Shown: positions 7,525 to 14,692 of the stretch, piece after piece
Position numbering within the stretch: position 1 is the stretch's first letter
Layout of the letters: every line of letters starts with the position of its first letter
Assembly: GCA_045222555.1 (NCBI GenBank)
Contig: JBGUYY010000117.1
Span: forward strand, 1 to 64,000
Direction of reading: 5' to 3'
Origin: UBA1756 sp045222555
GTDB lineage: Bacteria; Bacteroidota; Bacteroidia; Bacteroidales; WCHB1-69
DNA length: 64,000 nt
Position numbers and translations under genes: made by a program
The notes under the pieces: generated by a model
What the model was told of the DNA's origin: nothing
The model's input: only the letters and a program-made list of their open reading frames with translations
Database searches by the model: none

Positions 7525-8085
7525 ATGATTACCACACGACAAGAATATCGACAATATGTCAAAGCTGACCTTGCCGCCTACGGACTCCGTAAGATCAGTC
7601 TCTACAACTGGTTTCGTATCGACCAGTTGCGTTTCCAGCTGCGCCTCCGCAAGCTCGAGTACCTGTCCAACTGCCAGCACTGGCGCAGGGTTTCGCGTGC
7701 CTTTCTGGAGGTGCTGAACCACCGGCTGGCGCTTAAGTTGGGAGTGACCATCCCCAAGAATGTCTTTGGTCCCGGACTCTGCCTCGTGCATCGTGGCACG
7801 GTGGTGGTGAACCCCGCCGCCCGTGTCGGCGCCAACTGTCGCATCCACCCCTCCACCTCCATCGGCGATTACAATGGCACCCCTACATTGGGCAACAATG
7901 TCTATATCGGTCCTGGCGCTAAACTTTATGGTGCTATCACAATTGGCGATAATGTGGCCATCGGTGCCAATGCAGTGGTAAATGCTTCTTTTCCTGCTAA
8001 TTGCACCATCGGAGGCATCCCCGCCCGTGTGCTTTCCGATGTCGGAGCCTTGGAACAAGGCGTGTTCCCGCATCATCACGCGTAA
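7525..8085 (+). CDS. serine acetyltransferase-like (left-handed beta-helix) protein
   Basis: 186 residues. The C-terminal half (about 75-165) is a series of imperfect hexapeptide repeats, including GANCRIHPSTSIGDYN, LGNNVYIGPGAKLYGAITIG and NVAIGANAVVNASFPAN, ending in the signature IGGIPARV. These form the left-handed beta-helix of acetyl-CoA-dependent O-acetyltransferases such as CysE. The protein is shorter than classic CysE at the N-terminus and resembles the small serine acetyltransferase homologues that often decorate polysaccharides, so the acceptor is uncertain. It ends just before a terminator hairpin. A 224-codon frame on the other strand is a shadow. Confidence 0.85.
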   Translation: MITTRQEYRQYVKADLAAYGLRKISLYNWFRIDQLRFQLRLRKLEYLSNCQHWRRVSRAFLEVLNHRLALKLGVTIPKNVFGPGLCLVHRGTVVVNPAARVGANCRIHPSTSIGDYNGTPTLGNNVYIGPGAKLYGAITIGDNVAIGANAVVNASFPANCTIGGIPARVLSDVGALEQGVFPHHHA

Positions 8086-8094
8086 GGGCACAAA

Positions 8095-8131
8095 AAAAGA
8101 GGTCAGATTCCGATGGTTTCCGACCTCTTTT
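8095..8131. terminator. bidirectional intrinsic terminator
   Basis: AAAAGAGGTC (8095-8104) pairs with GACCTCTTTT (8122-8131) around a 17-base loop. A-rich and T-rich flanks make it work in both directions. It lies between the plus-strand acetyltransferase gene and the minus-strand tRNA-Gly. Confidence 0.8.
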
Positions 8132-8145
8132 CCTGTTAAGGATTG

Positions 8146-8218
8146 AGCGGTAAACGGGTCTCGAACCCGCGACCTGCAGCTTGGGAAGCTGCCGCTCTAC
8201 CAACTGAGCTATTACCGC
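8146..8218 (-). tRNA. tRNA-Gly (anticodon CCC)
   Basis: On the minus strand a full cloverleaf can be folded. Acceptor arms GCGGTAA / TTACCGC are followed by a T discriminator. The D arm contains AGCTCAGTTGGTAGAGC. The anticodon stem GCAGC / GCTGC encloses the loop TTCCCAA, and the T arm contains GGGTTCGAGACCC. Loop positions 34-36 read CCC, which decodes GGG. The CCA end is not encoded. Confidence 0.96.
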
Positions 8219-8229
8219 TTTTGAGGGTG

Positions 8230-8237
8230 CAAAAATA
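8230..8237 (-). promoter_or_regulatory. -7 element of tRNA-Gly
   Basis: TATTTTTG on the minus strand, 11 bases upstream of the tRNA 5' end. Transcription would start a few bases before the mature tRNA. Confidence 0.6.
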
Positions 8238-8250
8238 CGAAAAATTTTTT

Positions 8251-8258
8251 TATTTTTG
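8251..8258 (+). promoter_or_regulatory. -7 element of the GNAT-like gene
   Basis: TATTTTTG on the plus strand, 48 bases before the ATG at 8307. An earlier ATG at 8256 falls inside this element, which argues for the later start. It lies back to back with the tRNA-Gly promoter. Confidence 0.6.
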
Positions 8259-8306
8259 CATCGCCGAATTGGCGGATTCTTTTTTTCATTCAAAATAGTG
8301 ACCGAG

Positions 8307-9446
8307 ATGTTTGTATTGACAGGTGATTTGCAAATTATTGAGGTGAAAACCAAGAAGGAATTGAAGGCATTCGTCCGTTTCCCGAGAAGTCTGTATCGGG
8401 ACTGCCCCTACTATGTGCCACCTCTTGACCGTGCTGAAATAAAAGAACTTACACAGCACCCTGCACTGGATTTTTGTACTATCAAGCTTTGGATGGCTAT
8501 GTCCAACGGCGAAATCGTCGGACGTATCGCGGGTATTATCAACCATCGCTGTAATGAACTCAAAAATCAAAAACGAATACGTTTCGGTTGGTTTGATGTA
8601 GTTGATAATCAGGAAATTGCTATTAAACTTCTGGAAACGGTAGAACAGTGGGGACGGGAAAACGGTCTCGATACGATGTGTGGTCCGTCAAGATTCTCCA
8701 ATATGCAACGCCAAGCTATGCTGGTGGAGGGTTTCCACAACATCGGCTCCATCGAAGCGGATTATAATTTCGACTATTATCCGCGTTTTGTGGAGAGCTT
8801 TGGCTTCGAAAAGGAGGTGGACTATATCCAATACAAGGTGAAAGTGAATGCCGTACCCGAAGCCATTGAACGACTGGCTGAGCGCCTGTCTCAGAAGAGC
8901 AAAATCCACCTTCGCCAATATTCCTCAAAACTGCAACTCAAGCAGGTGGGTGTGGAATTTTTTAAGGTGCTGAATCAAAGTTATCATAATATTTTTAATT
9001 TCATTCCACTGACAGACAAAGAGATAGATTGGGTGGTGAAAGGAAATTTCGGTGTGGCGGTGCTGAAGTTGGTTAATGTTTTGGAGGATGAGAATGGACA
9101 AATGGTCGGCATATCTTTCTGTCTGCCCTCCCTGAGCCGTGCCTTTCAAAAGGCCAACGGAAAGCTTTTCCCGCTGGGCATCTTCTATATTCTTCACGAT
9201 CTAAAGAAAAATAAAGCCGTGGACATGTACCTTACGGGCGTTCTTCCAGAATACGCCAATAGTGGGGTCCACCTCTTCTATCATAAACGGCTGAATGAGG
9301 TGTTCATCGAAAGCGGCTACGAATATGCTTTCACCTCGCAGCAATTGGAGCAAAATCCAGCCCACCATATCTGGACAAAGTATTATGAATCAGAACTTTT
9401 CTGTAGAAGAAGGTGCTACAAGAAAAGTATTTTACCCGAAAGTTAA
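8307..9446 (+). CDS. GNAT-like conserved protein
   Basis: 379 residues from the ATG at 8307, chosen because an ATG at 8256 lies within the promoter. The N-terminal half (about 1-200) resembles an acyl-CoA N-acyltransferase fold: EVKTKKELKAFVRFP, MAMSNGEIVGRIAGIIN, FGWFDVVDNQEIAIKLLE and a GPSRFSNMQRQAMLVEGF stretch. A second, weaker acyltransferase-like half follows (about 220-370). Homologues are widespread in Bacteroidetes and are usually called hypothetical or GNAT. Its substrate is unknown. It ends 2 bases before the SDR gene on the same strand, so the two are translated from one mRNA and may share a lipid or envelope role. Confidence 0.7.
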   Translation: MFVLTGDLQIIEVKTKKELKAFVRFPRSLYRDCPYYVPPLDRAEIKELTQHPALDFCTIKLWMAMSNGEIVGRIAGIINHRCNELKNQKRIRFGWFDVVDNQEIAIKLLETVEQWGRENGLDTMCGPSRFSNMQRQAMLVEGFHNIGSIEADYNFDYYPRFVESFGFEKEVDYIQYKVKVNAVPEAIERLAERLSQKSKIHLRQYSSKLQLKQVGVEFFKVLNQSYHNIFNFIPLTDKEIDWVVKGNFGVAVLKLVNVLEDENGQMVGISFCLPSLSRAFQKANGKLFPLGIFYILHDLKKNKAVDMYLTGVLPEYANSGVHLFYHKRLNEVFIESGYEYAFTSQQLEQNPAHHIWTKYYESELFCRRRCYKKSILPES

Positions 9447-9448
9447 TC

Positions 9449-10228
9449 ATGGGCGAAAAACGCTATGCAGTGGTAACGGGTGCTTCCCGTGGATTGGGAA
9501 AAGCCTTCGCTCTGGAACTGGCCCGACGAGGCTTTCCTCTGCTTTTAATCAGTTCAAGTGACCAGATTTTGGCACAGTGTCAGGAAATTGAAAATCAATA
9601 TCATGTTGATTGTCATGGTTTTAAGGTGGATTTAACGAATCAGGAGAGTCTTTTTTCTGTCGCTAAAGAACTGAATCAGAATTACGAGATTTTTTTCTTG
9701 GTGAATAACGCCGGATTGGGCGGCTCCCAGACCTTCACAGCCGTCACAATGGAGCGCTATGAGACGATTCTCAAATTGAATGTGATGGCCACAGCTATGC
9801 TAACAAAGTTGCTGATTGATAATCTGTTAAGACAGCCTAAAAGCTATATCCTGAATGTGGCAAGCATGGCTGCCTTCACGCCCGTGGGCTTTAAGATGGT
9901 GTATCCGGCCAGCAAATCTTTCGTGTATAACTTTTCCTTGGGATTGCGTGAGGAGTTCCGCCATTCTCCCCTTTCGGTGAGTGTGGTCTGTCCCGGCGCC
10001 ATGGCTACCAGTCCGGAGATCACCGCGCGCATCCAACACCAAGGCGGCTTCGGCAAACTCACGCTCGTCTCCCCTGATACGGTGGCCCGAAAAGCAGTCC
10101 GTCAGACTTTGCGTGGTCGTAAAGAGGTTGTTGTCAATCCGTTAAGCCGATTTTTTACCAAAATCACCCCGAACTGTATTTTGGTTCCGCTGCTCTCGCG
10201 CATCGTACGGCGGGAAACAGAAATGTAA
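9449..10228 (+). CDS. short-chain dehydrogenase/reductase
   Basis: 259 residues from the ATG at 9449, just after the previous stop; a longer frame starting at 9413 would overlap that gene by 34 bases. The SDR landmarks are all there: cofactor motif TGASRGLG (about 10-17), LVNNAGLGG, catalytic Ser in NVASMAAF, and YPASK with the Tyr-Lys pair. A GxxxGxG Rossmann motif without a following acidic residue is compatible with NADPH. The substrate cannot be deduced. The partner upstream is the GNAT-like protein. It converges with lpxK. Confidence 0.9.
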   Translation: MGEKRYAVVTGASRGLGKAFALELARRGFPLLLISSSDQILAQCQEIENQYHVDCHGFKVDLTNQESLFSVAKELNQNYEIFFLVNNAGLGGSQTFTAVTMERYETILKLNVMATAMLTKLLIDNLLRQPKSYILNVASMAAFTPVGFKMVYPASKSFVYNFSLGLREEFRHSPLSVSVVCPGAMATSPEITARIQHQGGFGKLTLVSPDTVARKAVRQTLRGRKEVVVNPLSRFFTKITPNCILVPLLSRIVRRETEM

Positions 10229-10260
10229 ATTTTCTTTTCAACACACGCTGCAGAATGCTA

Positions 10261-11328
10261 TCAGTTAGCACGTTGCTTGCGGATTTCCGCTATGGTTGAT
10301 TCAATCTGTTGGGTAAGGGCCTGCTCGTTCCATAGCAATTTTACGGATATCGGCAAGCTGAACAACGGCATACCTTCTAATTTTTCCCACAAAGGAGTTC
10401 CGTACAGACGAGCCGCATCTTTTTCGGTGGTGAAAAGGGCTGTTTTCTGGTTAGATGATGCTATAATTTGGCATATTCTATCCACTTCTTTTTCTTGGTA
10501 ATGATGGTGGTCGCTGAATGCAATACTCTTTACATCAGTGTATTGTGAGGCCAAATATTGAAATAGAGGTTCGGAATGGGCAATGCCGGTAAAGAGAAAG
10601 ATGTGAGATTTTTCATTGAGGCTGAATTGTCGTGCCGCATCCGTCAGAGGATGTGGGGTGTCGTACAGCAGCGTACTGAAATAGCACTGTTGATGAGGCT
10701 GCAAATGTAACTTTTTCTCGATAGTTTCTGCTTCTTTTTGGGAAAGTGTGGGTGGGCATTTGGTTACCACCACCATGTCGGCCTCTTGGGCGGCACAGCT
10801 GAATTCGCGCAGGTTGCCTGCCGGCAGGGGGAAGTCGGTGGGGTAGAGGGAAGCGTAATCGGTGAGCAGTACTTGCAGGTGTGCTTTTACGGCAAGGTGC
10901 TGGTAGGCATCATCGAGCAGAATTACCTGCGGCGGTGTGGGCAGCGCCGTCAGATGTTCTATTCCTTCCTTCCGTGCTTCACAAACCGCTACAGATATTC
11001 CTGGGAACTTCTGGTGCATCTGCATCGGTTCGTCGCCAATTTGCGCCGCCGTGCTCGTCGCATCTGCCAGAATATAGCCGCTGGTGGCTCTTTTGTACCC
11101 GCGGCTCAGTGTGGCCACCCGGTACTTTTCTTGCAGCATCCGTATCAAAAACTCGGTGTGTGGAGTCTTCCCCGTGCCCCCAACTGCAAGGTTGCCTATG
11201 CTAATAATTGGCGTTTCTTGGGGGGTGAATCGTTGTTTGCGATGGTTGTATAACTTTCTGCGCAACAAAGCAATAGCACCATAAATGGCACCTATCGGGA
11301 AGAGCAGAATGAGTCGTATTATTTTCAA
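10261..11328 (-). CDS. lpxK: tetraacyldisaccharide 4'-kinase LpxK
   Basis: 355 residues. It phosphorylates the 4' position of the lipid A precursor disaccharide at the inner membrane. The N-terminus is a membrane anchor (IRLILLFPIGAIYGAIALLRR). It is followed by ISIGNLAVGGTGKTPHTEF, which holds the P-loop GGTGKTP, and by a typical LpxK core: LSRGYKRATSGY, IGDEPMQMHQKFPGI, VILLDDAYQHL, TKCPPTLS and ITEKDAARL-type FTTEKDAARL. It is the last gene of a three-gene operon with an acyltransferase and a family 9 glycosyltransferase, all serving outer-membrane lipid or LPS synthesis. Confidence 0.95.
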   Translation of the reverse strand: MKIIRLILLFPIGAIYGAIALLRRKLYNHRKQRFTPQETPIISIGNLAVGGTGKTPHTEFLIRMLQEKYRVATLSRGYKRATSGYILADATSTAAQIGDEPMQMHQKFPGISVAVCEARKEGIEHLTALPTPPQVILLDDAYQHLAVKAHLQVLLTDYASLYPTDFPLPAGNLREFSCAAQEADMVVVTKCPPTLSQKEAETIEKKLHLQPHQQCYFSTLLYDTPHPLTDAARQFSLNEKSHIFLFTGIAHSEPLFQYLASQYTDVKSIAFSDHHHYQEKEVDRICQIIASSNQKTALFTTEKDAARLYGTPLWEKLEGMPLFSLPISVKLLWNEQALTQQIESTIAEIRKQRAN

Positions 11329-11329
11329 A

Positions 11330-12337
11330 TCAGAACTGGTTAATCCAATCAGCCACTTCGTACGATGAGATAAGGTTCATGCACTTGAAGTGTTTGTGGG
11401 GACATTTGTTGAAGCCGAGTTTCGAGCAGGGACGGCATTTCAGGAAAGGCACTTCGAAAATCCGGCATTCGGGCGCGTCGGGAGTCGTGTAGGGGTACAT
11501 GCCTAATTCCGGCACCGTGTTGCCCCACAGCGAGGTGATGGGCTTGTGCAGGGCAGCGGCAATGTGCATCAGCCCCGTGTCGCCGGTCAGCACACAGTCG
11601 CTCTGCTCAATGATGGAGGCGGAGGTGTTGATGTTGTATTCTCCGCAGAGGTTCAGGGCTTTGCCATTCATCTGTCGGGCAATTTCTTCCCCCACGGCAC
11701 GATCCTGCTTGTCACCCAACAGCACCATCGGCTTGAACAGCAGGTTGCCAATTTCAATGATCTTCGTTACGGGAATTCTTTTGGTGGCGTGTTTGGCACC
11801 GATGGCCACGGCAATATAGCCGTCCTCGAATCCGGCAGGAAGATCCTGTATATCAAAGCGATCGGCTTCCGGAATAAAAAAGTCCAACCCTTTCCCGTCG
11901 TTGGTCACCCCAAGGGATTTCACCGCTTCAAAGTAGCGGTCCACAATGTGTACACTGGGCAAAAAATTGATTTTGGCACGTACGAAAAAGGCTTTCCGGA
12001 TGTTGCACTTCGGGAAAGAGCTGTGAGGACAATGCAGTTTGCGCAGAATTTTCCGCGAACGGTGGTTCTTCTGCAAATCCACTACAAAGGTATAATGCTC
12101 GTTTCGAAGGGTTTCCACCAAGGAAGAATCCCCCTTTTCATACGGGAGAACTTTGTCAATATACGGGTTGTTGCACACCAGCACTTCGTTCCCTTTTTTC
12201 ACTAAAAAATGAACCGTGACTCCGGGAATCTGCTGTTTAATGGCACGAACTACTGGCGTTGTGAGAACAATGTCCCCAATGGAACTGAAACGGATAACGA
12301 GAATTTTTTGCTCCGACGGAGGTTGTGTATCATTCAT
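11330..12337 (-). CDS. family 9 glycosyltransferase (heptosyltransferase-like)
   Basis: 335 residues from the ATG at 12337, which overlaps nothing; a start at 12403 would reach 65 bases into the previous gene. The fold is that of ADP-heptose:LPS heptosyltransferases. The N-terminus ILVIRFSSIGDIVLTTPVVRA is diagnostic, and the C-terminal domain has the conserved stretch CVLTGDTGLMHIAAALHKP followed by SLWGNTVPE. A cysteine-rich tail (CRPCSKLGFNKCPHKHFKC) is common in Bacteroidetes members. It probably adds a core sugar to lipid A. It lies 1 base from lpxK and 1 base from the acyltransferase gene. Confidence 0.9.
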   Translation of the reverse strand: MNDTQPPSEQKILVIRFSSIGDIVLTTPVVRAIKQQIPGVTVHFLVKKGNEVLVCNNPYIDKVLPYEKGDSSLVETLRNEHYTFVVDLQKNHRSRKILRKLHCPHSSFPKCNIRKAFFVRAKINFLPSVHIVDRYFEAVKSLGVTNDGKGLDFFIPEADRFDIQDLPAGFEDGYIAVAIGAKHATKRIPVTKIIEIGNLLFKPMVLLGDKQDRAVGEEIARQMNGKALNLCGEYNINTSASIIEQSDCVLTGDTGLMHIAAALHKPITSLWGNTVPELGMYPYTTPDAPECRIFEVPFLKCRPCSKLGFNKCPHKHFKCMNLISSYEVADWINQF

Positions 12338-12338
12338 A

Positions 12339-13493
12339 TTACCAATCGTTTTCTTCAGTGTGGATGATGCTCCCGCCGAGATGGGTTTTGACGGGATTGG
12401 CATAGATGTTGAGCAGGTAGTTTTTCATTTTTACGGCATCAACATCCTCAGTGACAGACTGTTTGTCAATATATTGGATGAAATCTTCTCTCTGTTGTTC
12501 GGTGTAATGCTCTGCAAATTTATGGCAGTTTTCAAGGTAGTCGTAGGCGATGTAGTTGGTGGGATAAAGATGGTAGTTGGCATAGATTTGCTGGTCGATG
12601 ATTTGCGCCACGGCGGTCAGTTTGTCGTTCTTGCGGAGATCTCTGTCGATCTTTGCGATAGCATCGTTGATGGGCTGACCGATCACCAGATGCACCCTTC
12701 CTTTGAAGCCGAAAATGCCCTGACAGATACTGTTGAAGTCCTCGCTGGGTTTCTTGACATATTTTTCATTCTCAGAAAGAGCCAACTCTCTGGCTTTCAG
12801 TTTGTCGCAAGGCTCATATTCGTAGGAGACGGCGAGCGGGGTGATGTTCATTTCTTGCAGAATGTCCAACACATCGCGACTCTCATCATAATAGGTCAGC
12901 ATCTTGAGCAGTCCCTGCTGGGTGAGGTCGATTCCGTTCTTGGTTCTGCCATTTCTTTGCGCAATCCACACCGATTCGTTCTCTTCGGTCATCCCTTGAT
13001 GGATGTATTCCGACAGCTCTTTTGAGTTGAGCAGCTTTTCGCGCAGGGAGGAACTTCTTTTGACGAGGAACATCTTGTTGGCTTTGGCGATTTTCAGCGT
13101 AAGCGGGTCTGGCACAAGGTTGTCACCGATGGCAATTTTGGTGGAGTTGAGGTTGTGTTCGAAAAAGTATAGCTGGAGATAAGCCGAGTCCATGATGATG
13201 TCGCGGTGATTGGCGATGTACAGACGGGGCTCCTCGAAATGGTGGTCGCCTAAGATGGTGTAAGTGACTTCTGTGGTGGTGCGGTCGGAGTAGTATTTCA
13301 AGAAACGCCCCAGCACCTCTTTTTGGAAGTCGTAAAGATGGGTGAACTGCGTTTGTTGCAGCTTCTCCAAGGGTATGCCGAAATTATAGTTTTGGATTAC
13401 CTGCTGCACAAGGTCATTGTGGAGAATTTCATGCGCAGCAGCAGGCAATTCCCTCATGTTGAAGTGTCGGATAGACTCGAATTTTTCAGCCAT
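12339..13493 (-). CDS. glycerol-phosphate-type acyltransferase
   Basis: 384 residues. It resembles PlsB/PlsC-like acyltransferases of Bacteroidetes. The motif I region reads LYIANHRDIIMDSAYLQ, with an Asp two residues and another six residues after the His instead of the standard HX4D. A block near 150 reads FLVKRSSSLREKLLNSKEL (motif II-like). AQRNGRTKNG stands where PlsC has EGTR. The enzyme probably transfers a fatty acyl chain in phospholipid or lipid A synthesis at the inner membrane. It is the first gene of the operon with the glycosyltransferase and lpxK. Exact acceptor unknown. Confidence 0.75.
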   Translation of the reverse strand: MAEKFESIRHFNMRELPAAAHEILHNDLVQQVIQNYNFGIPLEKLQQTQFTHLYDFQKEVLGRFLKYYSDRTTTEVTYTILGDHHFEEPRLYIANHRDIIMDSAYLQLYFFEHNLNSTKIAIGDNLVPDPLTLKIAKANKMFLVKRSSSLREKLLNSKELSEYIHQGMTEENESVWIAQRNGRTKNGIDLTQQGLLKMLTYYDESRDVLDILQEMNITPLAVSYEYEPCDKLKARELALSENEKYVKKPSEDFNSICQGIFGFKGRVHLVIGQPINDAIAKIDRDLRKNDKLTAVAQIIDQQIYANYHLYPTNYIAYDYLENCHKFAEHYTEQQREDFIQYIDKQSVTEDVDAVKMKNYLLNIYANPVKTHLGGSIIHTEENDW

Positions 13494-13517
13494 TCAATAC
13501 GATAGTATTTCCAGCTG

Positions 13518-13525
13518 CAAAAATA
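13518..13525 (-). promoter_or_regulatory. -7 element of the acyltransferase-GT9-lpxK operon
   Basis: TATTTTTG on the minus strand, 25 bases before the ATG at 13493. The three downstream genes are tightly packed, so this is likely the operon promoter. Confidence 0.6.
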
Positions 13526-13549
13526 CAATTTTTTTAAATAACGACGGTG

Positions 13550-14080
13550 TTAAAAATCATTTGACGGAATGGTGTCGGGGTCAATGACAAAAATACGGGT
13601 AATTCGCTCTCTGCGAGCGGGTTTCTGTACGGGCGGATTACTGGTCGTCATCGTGTCGGTGGCGGGCGTGTTGTGCTGTTCCGGCGTTGCTTTGGGGGCT
13701 GAACCGCTGTTGGCCGTGGATGCCTTTCCTGTTGTAACGATGGGTTCTATTGTGTTATCCGCTTGAACCTCGGTTGAAGTTTCCGTTAAGATCTCTGCAG
13801 TAGTTTCTGTGGTCTCCATCACTGGCGCGGTCGCCTCCTCCACGGTGGGTTGCTCCTGCGTGCGCGCATCTACCGCCTGCTTTCCGCCCGCCCACAACCA
13901 GTAGGCCAAACCACCACCTGCGGCCACTACCACTACAGCGGCCCCAGTCAGCAGCCATTGCGTCAGCGAAAAACCTCTCCGCCAGCCCGCTTTTTGGGTG
14001 AAACTCTGCCAGTTTTTGGCAGAATAAGCGTACTCTTTGGAGTTGACTTTTTCTTTGATAAGTTTGTCGAAATCAGACAT
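13550..14080 (-). CDS. putative anti-sigma factor, one membrane segment
   Basis: 176 residues of low complexity. A short cytoplasmic start, SDFDKLIKEKVNSKEYAYSA, resembles the beginning of Bacteroidetes anti-sigma proteins. One membrane segment follows (about 42-66, LLTGAAVVVVAAGGGLAYWL), then a Thr/Glu/Ala-rich extracytoplasmic region with no recognisable fold. The ATG follows 1 base after the stop codon of an ECF sigma gene, the normal arrangement of a sigma/anti-sigma pair. The assignment rests on topology and context, not on a domain match. Confidence 0.55.
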   Translation of the reverse strand: MSDFDKLIKEKVNSKEYAYSAKNWQSFTQKAGWRRGFSLTQWLLTGAAVVVVAAGGGLAYWLWAGGKQAVDARTQEQPTVEEATAPVMETTETTAEILTETSTEVQADNTIEPIVTTGKASTANSGSAPKATPEQHNTPATDTMTTSNPPVQKPARRERITRIFVIDPDTIPSNDF

Positions 14081-14081
14081 T

Positions 14082-14642
14082 TTAGTGGTTTCTTTCGGTG
14101 ATAAGTTCTTTTAATTTATTGCGGGCAAAATTGAGATGCCAGTGTGAGGTTCCCTCTTTCATGTCGAGCATTTTGGCGATTTCAGCGTGGGGGTACTCTT
14201 CGAAGACGTACAGGTTGAACACGCTTCTGGAAGTGGGGGGTAGCTGTTGGATGAGTGCGAGCAGTTCGTCGGTGCTGATTTTCGAGAGGGCTTCGTTTTC
14301 GGTCGTAGAGTTGATGGAGATTTCAGGCAGTTCGTCGAAGGAGGTGGTGGGAGTGAGGGTTTTGTATTTCCGTTGGTAGTCGATGGCAGTGTTGATGATG
14401 ACTTTCTTAAACCATGCGTCGAAAGACCCGCTTTCCTCATATTTTCCAATCTGTGTGAAGACCTTCAGAAACCCTTCATTCAGCATATCTTCCGCCTCTT
14501 CCCGGTCTTTGGCATATCTCATGCAGATGGCCATCGCCGTGCCATAGAACAGTTTGAAAAACTGGTGCTGCGCCTTTCTTTTTCCGGCTTTGCACTCAGC
14601 AATCATTGTTCTGAGCTGGTCTTCTGTGGAGTGTTTCGACAT
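14082..14642 (-). CDS. ECF-type RNA polymerase sigma factor
   Basis: 186 residues. Region 2 (about 25-95) includes YAKDREEAEDMLNEGFLKVF and a -10 reading helix ending DYQRK. Region 4 (about 125-180) holds LPPTSRSVFNLYVFEEYPHA and the helix-turn-helix IAKMLDMKEGTSHWHLNFAR. It directs RNA polymerase to a limited gene set. The 1-base gap to a single-pass membrane protein suggests control by membrane sequestration. It differs clearly in sequence from the sigma factor at the left end of the window. Confidence 0.92.
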   Translation of the reverse strand: MSKHSTEDQLRTMIAECKAGKRKAQHQFFKLFYGTAMAICMRYAKDREEAEDMLNEGFLKVFTQIGKYEESGSFDAWFKKVIINTAIDYQRKYKTLTPTTSFDELPEISINSTTENEALSKISTDELLALIQQLPPTSRSVFNLYVFEEYPHAEIAKMLDMKEGTSHWHLNFARNKLKELITERNH

Positions 14643-14692
14643 GGTTTAAAACGGAATGCTTGATGAAAATCTTGGGTGCTTGGGGTGATTTT

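Noticed and set aside
7417..8091. 224-codon minus-strand frame opposite the acetyltransferase
   Set aside because: The plus-strand frame has clear hexapeptide repeats and the IGGIPARV ending. The other frame has no recognisable domain and overlaps the elbB promoter.
9413..9448. Upstream start for the SDR gene
   Set aside because: It would overlap the GNAT-like gene by 34 bases and add a tail before the Rossmann motif that other SDR proteins lack.
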